Origin: Candidatus Villigracilis affinis
GTDB lineage: Bacteria > Chloroflexota > Anaerolineae > Anaerolineales > Villigracilaceae
Direction of reading: 5' to 3'
Length of the DNA: 64,000 nucleotides
Assembly: GCA_016718275.1 (NCBI GenBank)
Contig: JADKEA010000003.1
Coordinates: 1-64,000, forward strand
Position 1 is the first letter of the stretch. Each line of letters begins with the position of its first letter. The notes below the pieces were generated by a model. It was not told the DNA's origin and searched no databases. It saw only the letters and a list, made by a program, of their open reading frames with translations. The position numbers were made by a program, and so were the translations under genes. Positions 18,401-27,879 of this stretch are shown in pieces.

Positions 18401-21400
18401 GTAAAGATTGACCGTTACGCCGTCAATGCCGGGTTCGGTGCCATTGCGAACACCGTCGTCGGCTGTACCGCCGCCCGCGCCGTTATCTTCCCAAACACGG
18501 TTACCGAGGCTGAAGCCAGTGACAATGAGTGTATCTTCGGCTGGCTCTGTGTTGGTATAACCCTGTGTGTTTGTAAGTGTGTTTATTGGAATTGTATTGG
18601 TGTAACTGCCCGGAACATCGCTGGTGACAGGCACCACGAGCGTACAAGACGAATTGGGTCCGAGGGTTCCGCCGATCAATTCAATAAGTTGCGTTCCCGC
18701 CATGGCGGTCAATGAACCGGTGCTACAGTTATTGATTGCCGCAGGTGCGGCGGCAATGTTCAGCCCAACTGGCAAGTTATCGACCAAGCCTACCTGAGTC
18801 AGGGTGAGGCCGGTGGTGTTGTTGATGGTGATCGTGAGTGTTGAGACACCGCCCGAACCTGCAATGATGACGCCGGGTGAAAATGCCTTGCCTACACTGG
18901 CACCTGCAAGATTAGACAGTGAAGCCTCTACTGGCATGGCATTGGTGGCGCCTTGCAGGGTGGTTACTGAGCCTGCGGGAATACGATTGGTGATATTTCC
19001 ATTGACCGTCAATGTTGCACGTAAGGTCAATGTGCATGTCGCTCCGGCAGCGAGGGAGCCGCCGCTGAATGAGAAGGATGTGTCACCTGGGTTGCCAGTG
19101 AGAGTCCCTCCGCAGGTGCCCACATTGAGGCTGACCGGATTGGCGAGGACCATGCCTGAACCCAGAAGGGTCATGTCATCGGTGAAGGCGATACCCGTCA
19201 GAGCGACGGTTGCGCTTGGGTTGTCGAGAATCACCCTTAATTCAGAAGATGCACCACCGTAAACAAGATTTGGGTCAAATTCCTTATTGATAACCAGGCT
19301 CAAGGCTGTGGTTTGAAGCGTAGCAGTCGCATTGATCGGAGCAAAGATCGTGGTTCCACTTCCCTGCACCTGTCCGCTGATATTGGTATTGGTGATCGTA
19401 TTGGTTCGCGTTCCGGTGTTGGATTGCGCACGGACATTAACTTCGATGGTGCAGATGCCCGGGACGCCTCCATTCTGCGGTGGAACTGTACCTCCAGTAA
19501 GAGAGACAGTCGATGCCCCGGCTACGGGCGCGAATGTGCCTCCGCAATCGGTAAATCCATTCGGCGTGGGTGCAACACGCACAGCGTTGCCGCCGCTGCC
19601 CATGCTGGCGAGGTCATCAAGCACGGACAGGCCGGTAATGGGAAGTGCATTGGTGTTTTGAATCGTTATTCTCAGCCTGGTGATTCCACTGGGGACGACC
19701 AGGTTGGGGCTGAAAAGCTTGGATACTGAAAGGTCGCTGGGCTGGGTTACGTTCAGAACGGCAGTGATGTCTGCGGCTGGGTCACGGTTTTCCGTGTTTG
19801 AAATGTTCGCCGGGGTGATTCTATTTGTGACTGCTCCGGCGGTGTTGCTCGTCACATAGACTTCGATGCGGCACAATTGTCCGGCGTTGATCGTGCCGCC
19901 GGCCCAGGTGATGATATTTGTGCCAGTAGTGGCGGTAAGCGTTCCACCAATACAATTAGCCGTCTTTGAGGCAGGGGTCGAATTGGTGATGGTCAAACCG
20001 ATCAACGAGAGGTCGTCTGTGACCGAGAAATTGGTCAGATTTGTATCGAGGGGGGCGGTCAGGTCAATACGTAGACGCGTGTTTTGCCCCGGGTCGATGG
20101 TGGCGGGCGAAAATGATTTGGCACCGATCAAGCCCACGCCCACGGCGTAGGCTGAAATGGTTGCCGTAGAATTTGGAAAATTTGTAAGGGTTGGGTGGTC
20201 GGGTGAAGCCAATGTACCCGAGGCGATCGTATTGGTAACATTGCTGGCGGCAGCTGTAGCAGTCACTTGAACTGTGATCAGACATTCACCCGGTGCTCCA
20301 ACACTTCCACCGGGAACCGTCAGGCCGGAAATGCTGATATTTGAACTGCCTGCAGCCGCAGTAACGCTTCCTACGCAGGAGTTTGTTACGCCGGGTGTAG
20401 GGGCTACCACAAAGGGAGCGGGCAGGGCATCAAGCGCCGCGCCATTGTTCGTTACATTGGTATACGCTGATGCAGTTGGGTTTTGGATTCGGATGGTCAG
20501 TGTCGTCGTTCCGCCGACCTGGAAGCTGGTGGGGGAAAATGATTTGGTAATCCTGATAGGTTGAATGTTCAATTGAGCAGTAGCTGCGGCGGGATTTGTC
20601 ACACCCTGATCGCTTTGAATTGCGGGGGCTCCCGGACCAGCAGGGATCACATTTGAATACTGGTCCGCTAAGCCGGTGACATCCACTGCCACCACACAGT
20701 TGACGCTCGGTGTGACCGTGGCATTTGTGAGCGCGATCTGGGTTCCGCCCGGGTTGGCTGTCAGCGAGTAACCGCCGCAACCCGTTATGGTTGCATTGAC
20801 CGGGGTTGCGAGGATAAGCTGATTTCCAAAACGTGTACCCACAGGCAGGTTATCCGTGTAGGAAACTCCGCTCAGGTTTGTCGTAGTATCGTTATTGTTG
20901 AGAGTGATGGTCAACCGGCTGGTTTGGCCCACGAAAATATTTGTCGAAGAGTATGATTTGGTCAGTGTGGGGGGCGTAACTGTGGAGACAACCAGCGTGG
21001 CGCTTGCCGGGGTTGTATTGGTAATATCAACGATGGTTCCGCCATCATTGCCTTTGGCATTCAAACCGTTTACCAAACCCGTGCCGATGGTGTTGATCAA
21101 GTTCCCGGGTGTGATGGAGCTTACAGCAACCTCCACGTAACACTGGCCCGGCGTCGGTCCTGACTGGGCTGGAACCGTCCCGCCACTCAAGGAAAAGGTT
21201 GTCTGGCCTGGCACTGCGGTCACTGCCCCGCCGCAGGTGTTGGATACCAGACCGGGAGACACGAGATACATCCCAGGCTGGACGCCAACAAGGTTATCCG
21301 TCCAACCGGCATTTGTTAATTGGAACGAATTTGGGTTGTAGATATACACCCTTAGGATGGATGTTTCACCCGGGTCGATCTGGATCGGAGTAAATTCCTT

Positions 21401-21508
21401 GTTGATCTCTGCTGGGAATGACAGGGCCAGAACAGGAGAGGCCGATGACATTATTAGTGAAATTGACAGGATTAATGACGAGAAAAACAGCTTAACTGAT
21501 TTGACCAT
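12419..21508 (-). CDS. Giant secreted adhesin with SdrD repeats and C-terminal sortase (two frameshifts)
   Basis: Read as one gene it would encode about 3029 residues. It starts with a signal peptide (MVKSVKLFFSSLILSISL...ALS), then seven repeats opening with a K-x-FSP or K-x-F-x-P motif (about 30-990). Nine SdrD/Cna-B-like repeats of about 156 residues follow, each with SLGNRVW, an Asp-rich calcium-type loop DAGDPDADVDDDDDNG and RTVDFGF. Then come two or three DUF11-type domains, an LPATG motif and a sortase domain with TGH, LITC and a late Arg. The first frame breaks at about 17465 (one base missing compared with sister repeats) and returns at about 16635 (one extra base). Both outer parts are in the same frame and the total length is divisible by three. 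AGAGGA precedes the ATG. No transmembrane helix follows the sortase. Confidence 0.85.
12440..12960 (-). other. LPATG motif and fused sortase domain of the adhesin
   Basis: The LPATG motif is encoded at 12944-12958. About 20 residues later a sortase fold begins (WVEIPSIGVNMPIVGVPL), followed by GNSALTGHI with the catalytic His, ITLITCKTYD with the catalytic Cys (codon 12530-12532) and YSRRTAVR with the candidate Arg. All three catalytic residues are therefore present in order. Wording is closest to class D/E-type sortases. Having a sorting-like motif just in front of a sortase in the same chain is unusual and suggests action in cis or on sister molecules; this is inference. Confidence 0.8.
14290..18515 (-). 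repeat. Nine tandem SdrD-like coding repeats, about 468 bp each
   Basis: Nine copies of a unit of about 468 bp encode the SdrD-type domains of the adhesin. Copies are very similar in DNA (for example around 17571 and 18039), with differences mainly in short loop words such as EDNGAGGG, MDDGTGGG and ADTGSGGG. Such near-identity favours recombination between copies and also makes assembly unreliable. The two frame breaks fall inside this array. Confidence 0.92.
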
Positions 21509-21761
21509 TTGATTATCCTCTTACAAAAAATAACTACGGGAAACAGACTTTCAAAAAAGTAATTAAATATATAAAAGCATGGGCGCAAGTCTTTTATCTC
21601 AGCATCCATCCTTAAGTACTATTAATTTCCCTATCATTTTACAACTATGTTAACTTCCGTGCAATATTATTGCCCTTCAATATTGAAAGAAATTATCGTG
21701 CGTATTTGTACAAACTTTGTTGGTTTTTGCCTTTCAACGCCCGCGTGATAAAATAAAAACG

Positions 21762-23315
21762 ATGTCCATTATTCCGTCCATGCTTCCTGATTTTCGCGTT
21801 CGTCAACGGGATTATTTGCTTGAGATTTCGCGCCTGCTTACTGAGGAACTTGACCTTGAAAAGCTGCTTGCGCGCATTTTACGGGTCTCGATTGAAATGC
21901 TGGCCGGGCAGGCGGGACTTATCGCACTCAAACAACCCGACGGCTGGCGCGTCAGCGCGGCACATGGCATCGCCCCGGCATTTCTCTCCTACTTAACCCC
22001 GCTTCTTGCCGAGGAAAAGGTCCGCGAGTTGGACGTGCGTGAACTCAACCGCATGTTGAAGGAATTGACCTACACCGCCAGTATGGGGCTGCTCAACGGC
22101 ACAGGCCTGCCCCTCGCCGCGCACGGACAAGTCATCGGCGTGATCTTTATCTTCCGTAATTACGCGGATCTTTTCACACCCAATGATAGAACCCTGCTGC
22201 AATCCTTCGCAGATCAGGCCGCGATCGCTGTGTTCAATGCCCAGCTTTATGGGCAGGTTTCCTATGAAAAGCAAAGACTGGCCGCATTGCTCGAATCTGC
22301 CGCGGATGGCATTTTGATTCTGGATGCCAACCTCGATATCGAAAGATGCAACGGCGCATTCGAAAAACTCTTTGGGCAAACCCGTGAAGAGATCACAGGC
22401 AAGAACCATTCCAGTATTATTAAATGGAAGAAAGAACCACAGGGCAGAACGCTCGAGGAATCCGTTGCCGGGAATTGGCCATTGACTCCAAATGCCACTT
22501 TATATGTAGAAGGCGACCTCGCAAGACCTGCGCCTCCGCCGCTTCCGGTGGGGATCACATACGCACCATTGCTTTCTGAAGAAGGCAAGCTTCGCAATGT
22601 CATTCTCAGCGTGCGTGATATTTCGCATTTCCGCACGGCCGATGAAATTAAAGCCACGTTCATTTCCATCGTCAGCCATGAGTTGCGGACGCCTGTCGCA
22701 TTGATCAAAGGCTACGCGTCCACACTGCGGCGTGATGACGCGAAATGGGACAAGCACACCATCAGCGATTCGCTGGCAGTCATCGAAGAAGAGGCGGACC
22801 GTTTATCGAAGATGATCGATGACCTGCTGGATGCTTCGCGGTTGCAGGCGGGTGGTCTCAGCTTGAATCATGCCGATGTCGCCATACCCAGCCTTGCGTT
22901 AAGGGTGAGCGAGCGGTTTGCATCACAATCTCCAAAACACCGAATTATTACGGATTTCCCCGCGAATTTCCCAGTCATCCTCGGCGATGAAAATCGGTTG
23001 GAGCAAGTGGTTTCGAATCTAGTTTCCAATTCTTTGAAATATGCACCGAATGGTGAGATCAAGATCAGCGGTTCTGTGCGGCCCGAGCAGGTTATCATTT
23101 GTGTGAGCGATGAAGGGCCGGGGATAGAAGCCAAAGACCTGCCGCATATCTTCGATCGTTTTTATCGCTCAACCAATGCCGTAAAGCAGACAAAGGGTGC
23201 GGGGCTGGGGCTTTATCTCACACGCGCCATCGTAGAAGCGCACGGCGGGCGCATTTGGGCTGACGCTTCGACGGGCGCATCTGGTGCAAGAATTTGTTTT
23301 TCCCTCCCACGGTAG
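21762..23315 (+). CDS. Sensor histidine kinase with GAF and PAS domains
   Basis: The 517-residue protein has no membrane helix. A GAF domain (about 20-165) is followed by a PAS domain (about 185-300), then HisKA with SHELRTPVALIKGYA carrying the phospho-accepting His (about 310), the N box NRLEQVVSNLVSNSLKY, the G1 box DEGPGIEAKDLPHIFDRFYR and the G2 box GAGLGLYLTRAIVEAHGG. All catalytic boxes are intact. It is a cytosolic sensor; the signal is unknown and no response regulator is adjacent. I start at the ATG at 21762; the open frame upstream has no support. The 253 bases between it and the adhesin start hold no gene I can see. Confidence 0.92.
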   Translation: MSIIPSMLPDFRVRQRDYLLEISRLLTEELDLEKLLARILRVSIEMLAGQAGLIALKQPDGWRVSAAHGIAPAFLSYLTPLLAEEKVRELDVRELNRMLKELTYTASMGLLNGTGLPLAAHGQVIGVIFIFRNYADLFTPNDRTLLQSFADQAAIAVFNAQLYGQVSYEKQRLAALLESAADGILILDANLDIERCNGAFEKLFGQTREEITGKNHSSIIKWKKEPQGRTLEESVAGNWPLTPNATLYVEGDLARPAPPPLPVGITYAPLLSEEGKLRNVILSVRDISHFRTADEIKATFISIVSHELRTPVALIKGYASTLRRDDAKWDKHTISDSLAVIEEEADRLSKMIDDLLDASRLQAGGLSLNHADVAIPSLALRVSERFASQSPKHRIITDFPANFPVILGDENRLEQVVSNLVSNSLKYAPNGEIKISGSVRPEQVIICVSDEGPGIEAKDLPHIFDRFYRSTNAVKQTKGAGLGLYLTRAIVEAHGGRIWADASTGASGARICFSLPR

Positions 23316-23378
23316 GTGGCGGTGTCCCTACGACCTAATGGTAAAATCAAAAATATAATCATATTAAAAGGATAACCT

Positions 23379-25184
23379 ATGGCCTCCATTCCTCCTCGCA
23401 GCAAAATTGACAAAAAGTATAAGTGGAATTCCGAAAGCGTTTTTCCCAACGATAAAGCCTGGGAAAAGGAAGTTGAAAAGATCATCGCTGATATTCCAAG
23501 TGTGAAAAAATATCAGGGAACTCTGGGTGAAAGCGCGGCGGTTCTTCTAAAAGGTTTCAAGGCTTTTGAAGACCTTGTAGTGCGTGCGCAGAAAGCCTTC
23601 ATGTATGCCAGCTTTGCCTATTCGGTTGACACCACCGATCAAAAAGCCGCGGGCATGCGCGCCAAGGCTGGCGGCATGTACGGGCAGGTGGCCTCTGTGG
23701 TTTCATTCCTTCAGCCTGAATTGCTTGAGATCGGAAAAGCCAAACTCGATAAATTCATTCAACAGGAAGCGAAGCTCGGCGCTTATAAGTTTTATATTGA
23801 GAATCTCTTCCGCAAGCAGGCGCACGTCCGTTCGGCGGAAGTGGAGGAAGTGCTTGGCATGGTGAGCGAGCCGCTCGGCGGTTTTTATAACTCCACCAGC
23901 ATGTTGACCAATGCCGACTTCAAATTCAAGTCTATTAAAGACAGCAAGGGCAATACGCTGGATGTGGTGCAGGGAAATTACGACACACAGTTGATGGGCC
24001 TCGCTGACCGCAAGGCACGTAAAGCCGCTTACACCAATTACATGGATAAATATGTGGAGCACAAGAATACACTGGCGAGCAATCTGGCTCATAACATTCA
24101 AGCCAACGTGTTCAATATGCGCGTGCGCAAGCATGAGACCACGCTGGATGCATCGCTGTTCGACCTCAATATCAGCACCGATGTGTTCTACAACCTGATC
24201 AATACCTTCAAAAAGAACATTCCCGTCTGGCATCGCTATTTCAATATTCGCCGCAAGGCGCTTGGCTTGAAGAAATTTGCCTACTACGATATCTGGGCTC
24301 CCATCGAAAAGAAGAAAGTGAAAATTCCATACGACAAAGCCGTGGATTTGATCTGCGAAGGCCTCGCTCCGCTTGGCAAGGAGTATGTGAGTATTGTCCG
24401 CCGTGCCTGCACCACCGAACGTTGGGTGGATGTGTATCCGAATCAAGGCAAGGGGCATGGTGCATTTTCTTCAGGCGCATATGGAACGCATCCGTTTATC
24501 ATGATGAGCTACACCGATGAAATGGTGAGCATGAGCACGCTTGCACATGAACTCGGTCACTCGATGCACACCTACTTCACGAACAAGACCCAGCCTTTCA
24601 TCAACACCGATTATTCGCTCTTCGTCGCTGAGGTTGCTTCCAATTTCAATCAAGCCCTGTTGCGTGGACATTTGCTCAACACTGTGAAGGATAAGAATTT
24701 CCAGATCGCATTGATCCTCGAAGCGGTGGGCAGTAACATGTTCCGCTACTTTTTCCAGATGCCAACCCTTGCCCGTTTTGAGTTGGAGACTCACCAGCGC
24801 GCCGAACGCGGCGAACCGTTGACCGCCGATTCTATGATCGACCTGATGGCTGATCTGTTTGCCGAGGGATTTGGTCCGCACTTTGACATGGACCGCGAAC
24901 GCGTCGGTATGACTTGGAGCACGTTCCCGCATCTCTTCGCGGATTATTACGTCTATGCCTATGCCACGGGCATTTCTGGCGCACATGCGCTCGCTGGACG
25001 CATTTTGCGCGGCGAACCGAATGCCGTGGAAAATTATCTTGGCTTCCTCAAATCTGGTAATTCTGACTATTCCCTCAACGTTCTTAAGAAGGGCGGTGTT
25101 GACCTGACCACTCCCAAACCCGTCGAAGAAACCTTTGCCGTGATGGAAGGTTATATCGACCGCCTGGAAGAATTGTTGGGATAA
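23379..25184 (+). CDS. pepF: Oligoendopeptidase F, M3 family
   Basis: This cytosolic zinc peptidase cleaves short peptides. The 601-residue length matches PepF. The N-terminal helical domain (about 20-200) is followed by the M3 catalytic domain with HELGH at residues 390-394, then a downstream Glu within LFVAEVASNFNQALL as third zinc ligand. The YPNQGKGHGAFSSGAYGTHPFI segment before the zinc site is typical. An AAAGGATAACCT ribosome site precedes the ATG. It lies 63 bases after the sensor kinase on the same strand and ends in a strong hairpin. Confidence 0.96.
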   Translation: MASIPPRSKIDKKYKWNSESVFPNDKAWEKEVEKIIADIPSVKKYQGTLGESAAVLLKGFKAFEDLVVRAQKAFMYASFAYSVDTTDQKAAGMRAKAGGMYGQVASVVSFLQPELLEIGKAKLDKFIQQEAKLGAYKFYIENLFRKQAHVRSAEVEEVLGMVSEPLGGFYNSTSMLTNADFKFKSIKDSKGNTLDVVQGNYDTQLMGLADRKARKAAYTNYMDKYVEHKNTLASNLAHNIQANVFNMRVRKHETTLDASLFDLNISTDVFYNLINTFKKNIPVWHRYFNIRRKALGLKKFAYYDIWAPIEKKKVKIPYDKAVDLICEGLAPLGKEYVSIVRRACTTERWVDVYPNQGKGHGAFSSGAYGTHPFIMMSYTDEMVSMSTLAHELGHSMHTYFTNKTQPFINTDYSLFVAEVASNFNQALLRGHLLNTVKDKNFQIALILEAVGSNMFRYFFQMPTLARFELETHQRAERGEPLTADSMIDLMADLFAEGFGPHFDMDRERVGMTWSTFPHLFADYYVYAYATGISGAHALAGRILRGEPNAVENYLGFLKSGNSDYSLNVLKKGGVDLTTPKPVEETFAVMEGYIDRLEELLG

Positions 25185-25193
25185 TAAAAAGCA

Positions 25194-25224
25194 GGTGACA
25201 GTCACTTCTAAAGTGACTGTCACC
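25194..25224 (+). terminator. Terminator after pepF
   Basis: A perfect 14-bp stem (GGTGACAGTCACTT and its complement) with a 3-base loop is followed by TTTAAT. It lies 10 bases after the pepF stop. Confidence 0.8.
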
Positions 25225-25253
25225 TTTAATCCAAATCGTAAATCGGAAATCTG

Positions 25254-26612
25254 ATGCCCCAAACCACCATTTCATGTCCCCGTTGTAAACAAATGATTCC
25301 CGCGAACGTCGAGCAGTTGTTCGATGTGACGCACGAACCCGCCTCCAAGCAGCGCCTGTTGAGCGGACAGTCCAACCATGCCCGCTGTCAGTATTGTGGT
25401 TATGAAGGCCGCCTTGCAACACCCGTCGTATATCACGATAACGAAAAAGAACTGCTGCTGACCTTCTTCCCGTTTGAATTGGGTTTACCCGTCAACGAGC
25501 AGGAAAAAATGATCGGACCCTTGATCAAGCAGGTGATGGATCGTCTTCCGCCTGAAAAACGAAAAGGCTATTTACTTAGTCCGCAGGCCAACCTGACCTA
25601 TGAATCGATGATCGAGACCATTCTCAACAAGGATGGAATTTCATCTGAGATGATCAAGACTCAGCAGGACCGCGTCATGCTGATCGAGAAGCTGATCCGC
25701 ATGACCTCGGCAGATGCGCGCCTTGAGTTGATCAAGCAAAACGAAGCCGCCATCGATGAACAATTCTTCTCCCTGTTCAGCCGCATCGCGCAGAACGCCA
25801 TGCAAAGCGGACAGGAATCCATTGCGCGGGCATTGATCGACCTGCAAAAACAATTGCTGGACGAAACCGCGTTTGGCCGTCAGCTGAAGGAATCTGTCGC
25901 GGAGCTTGAAGCCGCTCAAAAGGTCCTGCAGGATGCGGGGCAAAGCCTTACCCGCGAAACCCTGCTTGATTTCGTCCTCGAATCGCAGACTGATTCCCGT
26001 ATCCGCGCTTATGTTTCGCTTGCGCGCGGCGGCATGGATTATGTCTTCTTCCAAAATCTTTCGGACAAAATCGAAAAGGCCTCTGGCGATGAAAAGGTAC
26101 GGCTGGAAGGCATCCGCGAAAAACTGCTGGGATTTGTCGGCGATGTGGATAAGCAGATTGAAGCGCGCTTCAAACAGGCGCAGGACTTTGTTGAGTCGCT
26201 GCTGGCACAGGATGACATTGAAAAGGTCACACAAGAAAATATCGATAACTTCACCCAGGATTCTGTGGAAGTAGTCAATCAATTGCTGCGACAAGCTTCC
26301 GAGAAAAATGATTATGCCCGCATGGGTAAACTACAAAAAATGGTGCAGGTCTTGCAGGCTGCCAGTGCACCCCCGCCAGAGATCGCATTCATTGAGCAAT
26401 TGCTCCAGGCTCCTGATGAAGCCGCTGTGGATGCGATGCTTGCGCAGAACGATGCCATGGTCAACCAGCAATTTGTGGATGCATTGAGCGGCCTTGTTGC
26501 CCAGATGGATTCGCAAGGCGCGGAAAACCTCGAAGCCAAGGCAATGAGCGAAAAACTCACCGAGATTTACAGAGTTGCGTTGAAGCGAGTGATGAAAAAG
26601 AATATGGGATAG
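25254..26612 (+). CDS. CpXC-domain protein with long helical tail
   Basis: The N-terminal part (about 1-130) matches the CpXC domain: SCPRCKQMIPANV with a CxxC at residues 8 and 11, then ARCQYCGYEG with a second CxxC, and a hydrophobic strand LLTFFPFELGLP. The domain is common in bacteria and its function is not established. The remaining 320 residues are charged and helical, without membrane segments or catalytic motifs. The gene stands alone after pepF and ends before a bidirectional terminator. It is probably cytosolic; a structural or zinc-binding regulatory role is a guess. Confidence 0.75.
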   Translation: MPQTTISCPRCKQMIPANVEQLFDVTHEPASKQRLLSGQSNHARCQYCGYEGRLATPVVYHDNEKELLLTFFPFELGLPVNEQEKMIGPLIKQVMDRLPPEKRKGYLLSPQANLTYESMIETILNKDGISSEMIKTQQDRVMLIEKLIRMTSADARLELIKQNEAAIDEQFFSLFSRIAQNAMQSGQESIARALIDLQKQLLDETAFGRQLKESVAELEAAQKVLQDAGQSLTRETLLDFVLESQTDSRIRAYVSLARGGMDYVFFQNLSDKIEKASGDEKVRLEGIREKLLGFVGDVDKQIEARFKQAQDFVESLLAQDDIEKVTQENIDNFTQDSVEVVNQLLRQASEKNDYARMGKLQKMVQVLQAASAPPPEIAFIEQLLQAPDEAAVDAMLAQNDAMVNQQFVDALSGLVAQMDSQGAENLEAKAMSEKLTEIYRVALKRVMKKNMG

Positions 26613-26638
26613 GGAAGGGGAGTAAGAGGAAAGAAGTG

Positions 26639-26700
26639 AGAAGAGGCGGTCGCATCATGTGACCGCCTCTTCTCTTTTCGGAGTGCGGACTTCGGTCCGC
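26639..26700. terminator. Two hairpins between convergent genes
   Basis: GAAGAGGCGGTC pairs with GACCGCCTCTTC at 26639-26676, followed by TCTTTT on the plus strand, ending the CpXC gene. A second stem GCGGAC-TTCG-GTCCGC with a stable tetraloop at 26685-26700 lies just past the stop of the minus-strand PPOX gene. Confidence 0.8.
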
Positions 26701-26703
26701 GTT

Positions 26704-27081
26704 TTAGTTTTGTAGTTGAATGCTGATCGCGGTGTATTTTGAGCCGCCACGCATTCTACCGATAAACCCAAAGATGGCAAACATGGCGCCATACTTTTTC
26801 TTCATCAATGTTGTCGCATGCTTGACCGCTTCGGACGATTCGTCTGTTTGGGCGTATGCTTGTGACCATTCACCGATGGGTTCACCTGAGCCTGTGCATG
26901 GCGCGATACGAATCTTGCCGTCCCTGCGAATCCGCCTGGCTTTGCCAGATCCAGCCTGGGTCCAGACAAGAAGCGTTTCTCCATCCTGCACAAACCAGAC
27001 CGGGGTTTTGACGGCTTGTCCGTTTTTGCGGAAGGATTCGATGCTGAGATATTGTTGTTTTTCGAATTGCTTGAGTTTCAT
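26704..27081 (-). CDS. PPOX-class, probably F420-dependent, oxidoreductase
   Basis: The 125-residue protein has the small split-barrel fold of the pyridoxamine-phosphate-oxidase class, seen in KTPVWFVQDGETLLVWTQAGSGKARRIRRDGKIRIAPC. This wording resembles the subgroup that uses coenzyme F420 rather than FMN; the cofactor is inferred by family. The start overlaps the lycopene cyclase stop by four bases (ATGA), so it is translationally coupled and is the last gene of the photolyase-carotenoid operon. A role in reducing or modifying a carotenoid or a flavin-like cofactor is possible but not shown. Confidence 0.75.
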   Translation of the reverse strand: MKLKQFEKQQYLSIESFRKNGQAVKTPVWFVQDGETLLVWTQAGSGKARRIRRDGKIRIAPCTGSGEPIGEWSQAYAQTDESSEAVKHATTLMKKKYGAMFAIFGFIGRMRGGSKYTAISIQLQN

Positions 27082-27869
27082 GGGAGACCTTTGTAGTTGT
27101 TGAATTTCCAGTCACTGAACCGCTGCCTGCCGATGTTGGAAAGCAGAAGGGTCATGCCGAATGTGATGAGGATGTTGGTGATGAAAAAGAAAACCACCTC
27201 TTCGAGCGGAAGGATGCCGAAGAATAAAATGCCCGTGGTCTGTGCTTTTGAAATGGACCAGGTTGTATCTTTGAGCGCGATAATGTCCATCAGCGAGAGA
27301 TAGGTGCCAGGAATGAGGATGCTCAAGAATACCAGTTTGCGGTGATGCCAGAGGATGTCGGCACCGTAGAGTAGTTGCGGCAGGATGGCGGGAAGCGCCC
27401 AGAAAAGTGTGATGGAGAGATAGGTGATGGGCTCGTTTGCACTGAAGAAGAGTGCTGTGAAGGTGACCCAAACAACGAACAGGATCAGCGCTGAGATGAT
27501 TCGGATCGGTGTTGAAGATTGGAAGCCAGTCGGATCCGAAATCCTTCGCGCGAGGAACCACCACCACAGTCCGGAGAGAATCGTTTCAAGCACGAAGAAA
27601 GTATATTCTTCGATGGGGACATAACCGAAAACGATGCCTGTGACGAGGTCTGGGTTGTAAAACCATACACCCGTGGCGACGAGATAGTTATCCCACGGCG
27701 TGGTGTAGCTGACTGCCAGCAGAATGTGGACGAGGATTGCAACCCAAACCGCGCGGCCATTGTTGAAACCGAGGGCGGGTCGTTTGTTTTTATTGTCCCA
27801 CCAGGTGATTGCAAGGAAGACGAAGATGGGGATGACGAGAAAACGTAGGAGGAAGCCGAAGTAAGTCAT
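27078..27869 (-). CDS. Lycopene cyclase, fused CrtYc/CrtYd type
   Basis: The 263-residue membrane protein has six to seven hydrophobic helices arranged as two similar halves. The first half has TTPWDNYLV and VPIEEYTFFVLET, the second ILPLEEVVFFFITN, the paired motifs of the heterodimeric (CrtYc/CrtYd, CarR) lycopene beta-cyclases, here in one chain. It should form beta rings on lycopene in the membrane. It starts 10 bases after the P450 stop and overlaps the next gene. With crtI and crtB at 38.7-41.3 kb it would complete a route from GGPP to beta-carotene. Confidence 0.88.
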   Translation of the reverse strand: MTYFGFLLRFLVIPIFVFLAITWWDNKNKRPALGFNNGRAVWVAILVHILLAVSYTTPWDNYLVATGVWFYNPDLVTGIVFGYVPIEEYTFFVLETILSGLWWWFLARRISDPTGFQSSTPIRIISALILFVVWVTFTALFFSANEPITYLSITLFWALPAILPQLLYGADILWHHRKLVFLSILIPGTYLSLMDIIALKDTTWSISKAQTTGILFFGILPLEEVVFFFITNILITFGMTLLLSNIGRQRFSDWKFNNYKGLP

Positions 27870-27879
27870 GGTGGAAGGA

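Noticed and set aside
14290..18515. Regularly spaced repeats, checked as a possible CRISPR array
   Set aside because: Units are about 468 bp, coding throughout and without unique short spacers; they encode SdrD-like domains.
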